Assembly: GCF_041146795.1 (NCBI RefSeq)
Contig: NC_135172.1
Span: 44,169,123-44,233,122 of the forward strand
DNA: 64,000 nucleotides
Source of the DNA: Maylandia zebra
Lineage: Eukaryota; Chordata; Actinopteri; Cichliformes; Cichlidae
Direction of reading: 5' to 3'
The translations under genes were made by a program, and so were the position numbers. The notes beneath the pieces were generated by a model, which searched no databases, was not told the DNA's origin, and saw only the letters and a list, made by a program, of their open reading frames with translations. Shown piece after piece: positions 58,401 through 64,000 of the stretch (positions are counted from its first letter, which is position 1; each line of letters opens with the position of its first letter).

Positions 58401-61400
58401 CCTCTGAGCTGTGATTGGTTCAGATCTCCGATGGCGTCCTCGGCGACTCGGTGAGGGAGCACACCAAAACCTTCACGTACGACTTCTCCTACGACTCGAT
58501 GGACTGTAAGAGCGCCACCTTCGTCTCTCAGGAAAAGGTGAGCGGGTCACGCGCTGCAGCCCGTCGTATTGACTCCGCCTCCGTGGTGTCACAAAGAAGA
58601 AATACAACCTCATTTGTTCTCTTTCACTCGCAGGTTTTCAAAGATTTGGGCTCCGACGTGCTGAAGGCGGCGTTCGAGGGCTACAACGCCTGCGTCTTCG
58701 CCTATGGTCAGACGGGCTCCGGGAAGTCCTACACCATGATGGGAGCGCCGGTGAGACCGCCAAAGTGTGCTCCACTTTAAACTGACTGCATGTATTTTAC
58801 TCAAAAACACCTCGAGCGCTGAAGCTGCTGCCGATTGGCAGATTACTCAGTTGTTTGCCGGCATCGACGCTCTGCCGTTCCTTCAGACGTGCTCCGAGGT
58901 TCCTTCGTGTTCACCACGAGCTGAACGCTCCGAGCGTGTTGTGACGGAGCACGACGATGGTGTAGATCAGGGGTGGGGAACTCCAGGCCTCCAGGGCCGG
59001 TGTGATGCAGGTTTTAGGTGCGTCCTGGTAATGAACTAATCATGTGACTCAGGACCTAAAACCTGCAGGATGCCGGCCCTGGAGGCCTGGAGTTCCCCAC
59101 CCCGATGTAGATGAAAGCTCAGCCGGCCGATCTGATGTCTGTGGTCTCGGTTTAGGGCGACGCCGGCCTGATCCCGAGGATCTGTGAGGGTTTGTTCAGT
59201 CGGATCTCGGAGGCCACTCGATGGGACGAAGCTTCGTTTCGCACAGAAGTCAGGTGAGAGTCCGACTCCAACACGCGAGGGTCCAGCCAGAAAGGCTGCT
59301 TTCACGTTTGTGCTTGTGTCCTCAGCTACCTGGAGATCTACAACGAGAGGGTCAGAGACCTGCTGAGGAGGAAGTCCACTCAGACCTACAACCTGAGGGT
59401 CAGGGAGCACCCGAAAGGCGGGCCCTACGTGGAAGGTAAAACCTTTATGTCCGGTGCCCCTGAACCGCTGATGCAGAGTTTCGTTCTTTTTTGATGATTC
59501 TTGGGGGGCGGGGCTGGGGGTCAAGGTGTTACCCATCAGCCTCACCACGTCCACGTCACACAGCCCGCGCTCGCTCTTCCGATCTTTGATACGATCGTCT
59601 TCTCTGAGCTCGGCGTGTTTTCCCTCCTGACCTCAGATCTGTCCAAACACCTGGTGCAGAACTACGGCGACGTGGAGGAGCTGATGGAGGCCGGAAACAT
59701 CAACCGCACCACCGCCAGCACCGGCATGAACGATGTCAGCAGCCGCTCGCACGCCATCTTCACCATCAACTTCACACAGGTCAGCGACGGTCACGGGTTC
59801 CACGCCATCATAAAGAAGTCAGCAGAGGAAGTACTCGGCTGAGCTCGACGATTTTCATACGAATATTTTTACCAATAATTCGAGAGACGTGACACGAAAA
59901 CAAGCCGCGAGCGAGAGAAGAACCACGAGAGCTCTGAAATGATCTCCGTGCTTCAAAGTGATGGCCGTGGATGTCGTGTAAACGTTCACGGATGGTGATT
60001 GTTTGCTTTTGCTGCTCGACCCTTGTAGGCCAAGTTCGATGCCGAGATGCCCAGCGAAACCCTCAGTAAGATCCACCTGGTCGATCTGGCCGGCAGCGAG
60101 CGAGCCGACGCCACTGGAGCCACCGGCGTCCGACTGAAGGAGGGCGGGAACATCAACAAGTCGCTGGTCACCCTGGGCAACGTCATCTCTGCTTTAGGTC
60201 AGGAGCGGTTTGACTTCAGGGGCGGGGTTAACTGTTTTTAATCTTAGATTTTGTTTCCGTTGTGTCATCAGTGCTTCAGTTTTTGTTTTCAGGGATGGAG
60301 TCAAAGTCGGGCGCCTCGTTAAAGCCGCCGATTGCTCCTCATCCTCATTCTGACTGACGGATGTTTCTCGTTCCAGCCGACATGTCGCAGGGCGGCGTGA
60401 ACACCAACCTGAAGAAGAAGTCGGTGTTCGTTCCCTACAGAGACTCGGTGCTGACGTGGCTGCTGAAGGACAGCCTGGGCGGAAACTCCAAGACCATCAT
60501 GATCGCCAGTGAGCAGAAAACACGAAGTGAACGTATGCGAGTGTCCGAGAGCGCCCCGAGAAAACGCAATCTCCTTCTGTTTCAGCCATTTCTCCCGCCG
60601 ACGTAAATTACGGCGAGACGCTCAGCACTCTGCGCTACGCCAACCGAGCCAAGAACATCATCAACAAACCCACCATCAACGAGGACGCCAACGTCAGGCT
60701 GATCCGAGAACTGCGGGCTGAAATCGCCCGGCTCAAAGCTCTGTTGGTTCAGGGCAACCAGGTAAGAACTACAAACATGGCGGTTGTTGTGCAGGACTGC
60801 AGCATCTTCCTCTGTGCCTTTTAAAGTGATGCGTGTTGCCTGCGGCCTCGGAAACAGGAAGCCGTCCGGTTCCCGAGGCCGCAGACTGAGCGCGCTCAGT
60901 AGCTTGGTGGTTTCTGTTTGTCAGATCGCTCTGCTGGACTCGCCCACCGCTCTGAGCATGGAGGAGAAGCTGCACCAGAATGAAGCCCGGGTGAGTCTCA
61001 CGCCGTCCGGCAGCTTGACCGCCGTTACGTTTACAGCTGAGAGCAGAAGCAGCTGACGCTCTGCTGTTTGCAGGTCTTGGAGCTGACTAAAGAGTGGACC
61101 AACAAATGGAACGAGACTCAAAACATCCTCAAGGTAGCGGCGAGCGTTGACCATCCGGCCCCCCTCGGAGCAGATGTTTGTTTTTTGTGGCTGAAGTTGT
61201 AAAATGTTGCAGGAGGAGACGCTCGCTCTGAGGAAAGAGGGCATCGGCGTGGTGCTGGACTCCGAGCTGCCTCACCTCATCGGCATCGACGACGACCTCC
61301 TCAGCACTGGCATCATCCTCTACCATTTAAAGGTCAGCGCGCTCCCGGACTCACCTTTAGATTAGTGATCGTTTATGCCGTCAGGCTGCATCCACACACG

Positions 61401-62393
61401 GATACCTGCCAGCCACTAACATCCAATCACAGTGCTTGGTGCACGGTCTGTTATTATTGGTCAGATAATCTCAGTCCTCTAAACAGCTCAGGTGAGTCGT
61501 AAAGGTGTTATGAAGGAGTGAAGACCAAACTGTTTGTGTGTCACGCTGTAAACACTCTGTGCGGCTGACTCGCCGCTGCCCCCGCTGGACGTCAGGGGTG
61601 GGTGCAGTGACTGCGTGTCTCTGTCTCGTTTCTGCAGGAGGGGCGGACCTACGTGGGCAGAGAGGACGCGTCCACAGAGCAGGACATCAGTGAGTCATAA
61701 CTGTAATGATGATGAGTGCAGAGGCTGATGGCGTTGCTGACCGTGATCTCGTTCCTCCTGCAGTCCTGCACGGTCTGGACCTGGAGAGCGAGCACTGCAT
61801 GTTTGAGAACCAGAACGGGACGGTGACTCTGGTGCCGCTCGCCGGAGCTCAGTGTTCGGTCAACGGAGTCCAGGTGACGGCGCCGTCGCAGCTCAACCAG
61901 GGTGAGGCCCGTCTCCAGCTGTAGCGTGTTGCTCTGTCTAAACAGATTTTAAAGGGCTGAAGGTAATGGAGGGCGTTGCCACAGTAACGTGATGCTTCAG
62001 CACGTGTTCGCTGTGCACAGACCAGGACACCTGGATCTCCGTCCGGAGGCGACACACCTTTACCTGAGAGATGCTCTTTGTTCTGTCGCTCTGATTTGAG
62101 TCGTCCGTTTCTGTCGTGTGCGGTTTTGTTTTCCAGGCGCCGTCATTCTGCTCGGCAGGACCAACATGTTTCGCTTCAACCATCCGAAGGAGGCGGCCAA
62201 GCTGCGGGAGAAACGAAAGGTGAGGGCGTGGCCTCAGTTTAGGTGTTGAAAGGTGTTTGAAGGTCTTTGGTGAACCTCACGAGGACGCCGTCTGCCTGTT
62301 TCAGAGTGGCCTTCTCTCCACGTTCAGCCTCTCCATGACCGATCTGTCCAAGTCCTGCGAGAACCTCTCCACTGTGATGCTGTACAACCCCGG
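55496..62393 (+). CDS. kif16b: Kinesin-like protein KIF16B, N-terminal part (17 exons; gene leaves the window)
   Basis: Exons: 55496-55542, 58275-58344, 58424-58537, 58634-58750, 59156-59253, 59326-59435, 59637-59779, 60029-60197, 60377-60508, 60586-60761, 60925-60990, 61074-61133, 61213-61332, 61638-61689, 61764-61901, 62137-62219 and 62305-62393. All phases join, giving about 594 residues of roughly 1300. The kinesin-3 motor begins [14 protein letters not shown]. It has P-loop GQTGSGKS (about 102-109), switch I NDVSSRSH (about 217-224), switch II DLAGSE (about 252) and neck-region sequence up to about 400. An FHA domain ([29 protein letters not shown]) starts near residue 479. KIF16B walks to microtubule plus ends carrying early endosomes; its C-terminal PX domain binds PI3P. 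That half must lie beyond 64000. Intron 1 is 2.7 kb. Confidence 0.97.
57289..57431 (-). mobile_element. SINE 3' fragment in kif16b intron 1
   Basis: The complement of the SINE tail at 45968-46107: AATGGTCTGTATTTATATAG, then TAAGGACCCCAAAGCACTTT and AGCCACCTTGGGGCGCACTG. The tRNA-like head is absent. Confidence 0.75.
57649..57785. repeat. Alternating TG/CG tract in kif16b intron 1
   Basis: About 137 bp of nearly perfect alternating purine-pyrimidine sequence, mixing GTGTG with GCGCGCG blocks. This is a strong candidate for Z-DNA. It is much richer in CG than a usual (GT)n. Confidence 0.9.
58037..58073. repeat. 9-bp tandem repeat (GCAGGTGCA type)
   Basis: About four copies of GCAGGTGCA lie about 200 bp before kif16b exon 2. 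Each copy contains CAGGTG, an E-box and donor-like sequence. No function is claimed. Confidence 0.8.
58968..59104. mobile_element. hAT-type palindromic MITE in kif16b intron 4
   Basis: The ends are CAGGGGTGGGGAACTCCAGG and CCTGGAGTTCCCCACCCCG, so the whole 137-bp unit is close to a palindrome. The flanks GTGTAGAT and ATGTAGAT match at 7 of 8 bases and fit the 8-bp target duplication of hAT elements. The sequence is typical of fish hAT MITEs. Confidence 0.8.
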
Positions 62394-63026
62394 GTGACTG
62401 CACGCACACGCACACAGAGGGGGGTGAACATCAGCTTGAACTTCTCGGCTCCATCAGGAGCTTCATGCAGTGGCTGCTGATGGAGCGATGATGTCACACA
62501 CCAGCTGACCTTTAACCTGTCGGCTCGGAGAGCACAGGCTGTGATTTCTGATTGTGCGACTCTGCAAACAGAGCAGTGACTGCATCATGCGCGCCTCCTC
62601 GCTCTGTCCTCCACACTGAGTGGGAGTCCGTGTGAAGCGGACGGCCGCGCCTCCTCCCGATGGAGGAGGAGCCTCCGCCTTACATCACTGAAAGAATCTA
62701 TCATTACTTCAGTCCATGAGCTTAAATAAAATAACAACACCATCAGGAAGCTGCTCTGCATGAAGCTGTTTCTCCATTATTCAGCCAAACTTCCAGTCTG
62801 CAGATCTCTCGCTGCCATCACCACACGGGCGCTGCACGCACGCTGCCGTGTCCGAGCGTCAGGGGAAGTTTCTGAGCTCGCTTTTAGACACGAGCCGATG
62901 CACGGCGCCATAACGCCGTACAGACTTCAAACGGCGTGAGAGCGCTCAGACGACCGAGGTTTGATGAGTCAGCAGGTCATCGGCTGCTCCAGCAGCGAGT
63001 TCAGGGCTGCAGATTAGCGCGGCGTG
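62394..63026. other. Start of the next kif16b intron
   Basis: It follows the donor GTGACTG after 62393. No further kif16b exon was found before the end of the window. The rest of the intron holds the Penelope-like insertion. Confidence 0.6.
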
Positions 63027-63040
63027 CTTCACGTCGTCTA

Positions 63041-63606
63041 GATGTCTGTGAAGGTTCTCAGTCATCCAGGTCATCGTAGTCAAAGGAGCTTGCAGAGAAA
63101 AGCGTCTGGACTTCTGTAAGTTGCTTGAAGACGTTTCACCTTCATCCGAGAAGCTTCTTCAGTTCTAAGGTCAAATGGTGGAGAGTCCCAGATATAAACC
63201 TAGTGGGAGTTTCCCCCCACAGAGGGACAAAAGGACCCCCTGATGATTATAGATGCCATCTATAATCCAGTTTTGAGATCCCTTCCCAGACGCCTTAACG
63301 CCCACTCACATCCTGGGCCATCTGACCTCAGGAATTCGCATGATAAGGTGGGGCCAGGTTTCACAATGAACACACCCGAAACTCTGGCTGATTGTGACCC
63401 ACACCCAGTTTCACACCTTGGCTCAGGCGATTAGAGGATCATCAGGGGGTCCTTTTGTCCCTCTGTGGGGGGAAACTCCCACTAGGTTTATATCTGGGAC
63501 TCTCCACCATTTCACCTTAGAACTGAAGAAGCTTCTCGGATGAGAGGTGAAACGTCTTCAAGCAACTTAAAGAAGTCCAGACGCTTCTCTTTGCAAGCTC
63601 CTTTGA
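63041..63606 (+). mobile_element. Penelope-like element remnant with inverted arms and 14-bp target duplication
   Basis: A 14-bp direct repeat CTTCACGTCGTCTA flanks the insert (63027-63040 and 63607-63620). The left arm (63041 to about 63247) is the complement of the right arm (about 63435-63606), sharing AGTCAAAGGAGCTTGCA and GAAGCTTCTTCAGTTC. Between them a frame reads YNPVLRSLPRRLNAHSHPGP, like the C-terminal end of fish Penelope-type proteins as I remember them. An inverted partial copy at the 5' side and a long variable target duplication are typical of Penelope-like elements. It is inactive. Confidence 0.7.
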
Positions 63607-63620
63607 CTTCACGTCGTCTA

Positions 63621-64000
63621 ATTTTACTCACGTCGTACGATGATTAAAGTAATTAAACAGTCAGGAACAGCTGAAGTGAGCTCAGCTCGGTCGGCCACAC
63701 CTCTCCGACTCTCCGAGCGTCTCTAACGCGGAGACGTCCGCTGAGCTCGCCGCCCTCGACTGACATCCTCTGCAGAGGTCTGATCCTTAACCCCGCGACG
63801 CGCCGCAGACGCCGACCAATCGTTCTTCTCGTTGCTGTGAGTCATGGCTGAATATCGACACCCCGCTCTGTACAGTTTGTTACAGTCATGTTATATTTTA
63901 AGCAGCTCCAGCGGTTCCAGGAGGGAACGCCCGTTATTTCTAATAAGTCTGAAGACGAAGTCGCCTGACACACCTGAGGAGTAGCTAAAGGAGGGCAGGG
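63621..64000. other. kif16b intron to window end, nothing recognised
   Basis: No exon or repeat with clear ends was seen. Confidence 0.5.

Overview
The window is genomic DNA of a teleost fish, probably a percomorph and possibly a cichlid. The evidence is spliced vertebrate genes with short GT-AG introns, fish-type TRIM genes, and several typical teleost repeats: Rex1-like and L2-like LINEs, tRNA-derived SINEs, Penelope-like remnants and hAT-type MITEs. It is not bacterial, so there are no operons or ribosome binding sites. Exon limits were placed by eye from splice consensus, reading phase and remembered family proteins; no alignment was run.

Layout. (1) 0-9.9 kb: a TRIM/TRIM-like pair on the + strand. 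The first is a full RING/B-box/coiled-coil/PRY-SPRY gene (3456-5087) lying between two inverted copies of a terminal-inverted-repeat element. The second (8356-9180) keeps the RING but has lost the first B-box and ends in a seven-unit in-frame charged repeat. (2) 9.9-16 kb: a nested retroelement graveyard with L2-like LINE parts, an RTE-like fragment and two solo LTRs, one with a clean 5-bp target duplication. (3) 17-39 kb: cnrip1 (-), fbxo48 (-), aplf (+) and prokr1 (-). This gene set is that of human chromosome 2p13-14. fbxo48 and aplf are head to head across a shared promoter region. A CA-rich array sits in an aplf intron and a higher-order CT-rich minisatellite sits in the prokr1 intron. 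(4) 39-49 kb: gene-poor, with a Penelope-like fragment, a Rex1-like LINE with 387 open codons, and a SINE split by a 1.1-kb inverted-repeat element. (5) 49-64 kb: snrpb2 (-) and kif16b (+, first 17 coding exons), head to head as on human 20p12. The window ends inside a kif16b intron that holds a Penelope-like insertion with a 14-bp target duplication.

The host genes do not form one pathway: ubiquitin ligase/immune (TRIM), CB1 receptor tail binding (cnrip1), SCF substrate adaptor (fbxo48), DNA end joining (aplf), peptide GPCR (prokr1), U2 snRNP (snrpb2) and endosome transport (kif16b). The most interesting points are the RING-plus-repeat TRIM derivative, the inverted element pair around the intact TRIM, the two large intronic arrays, the palindromic repeats behind aplf, and the joining of the human 2p13 and 20p12 gene blocks.
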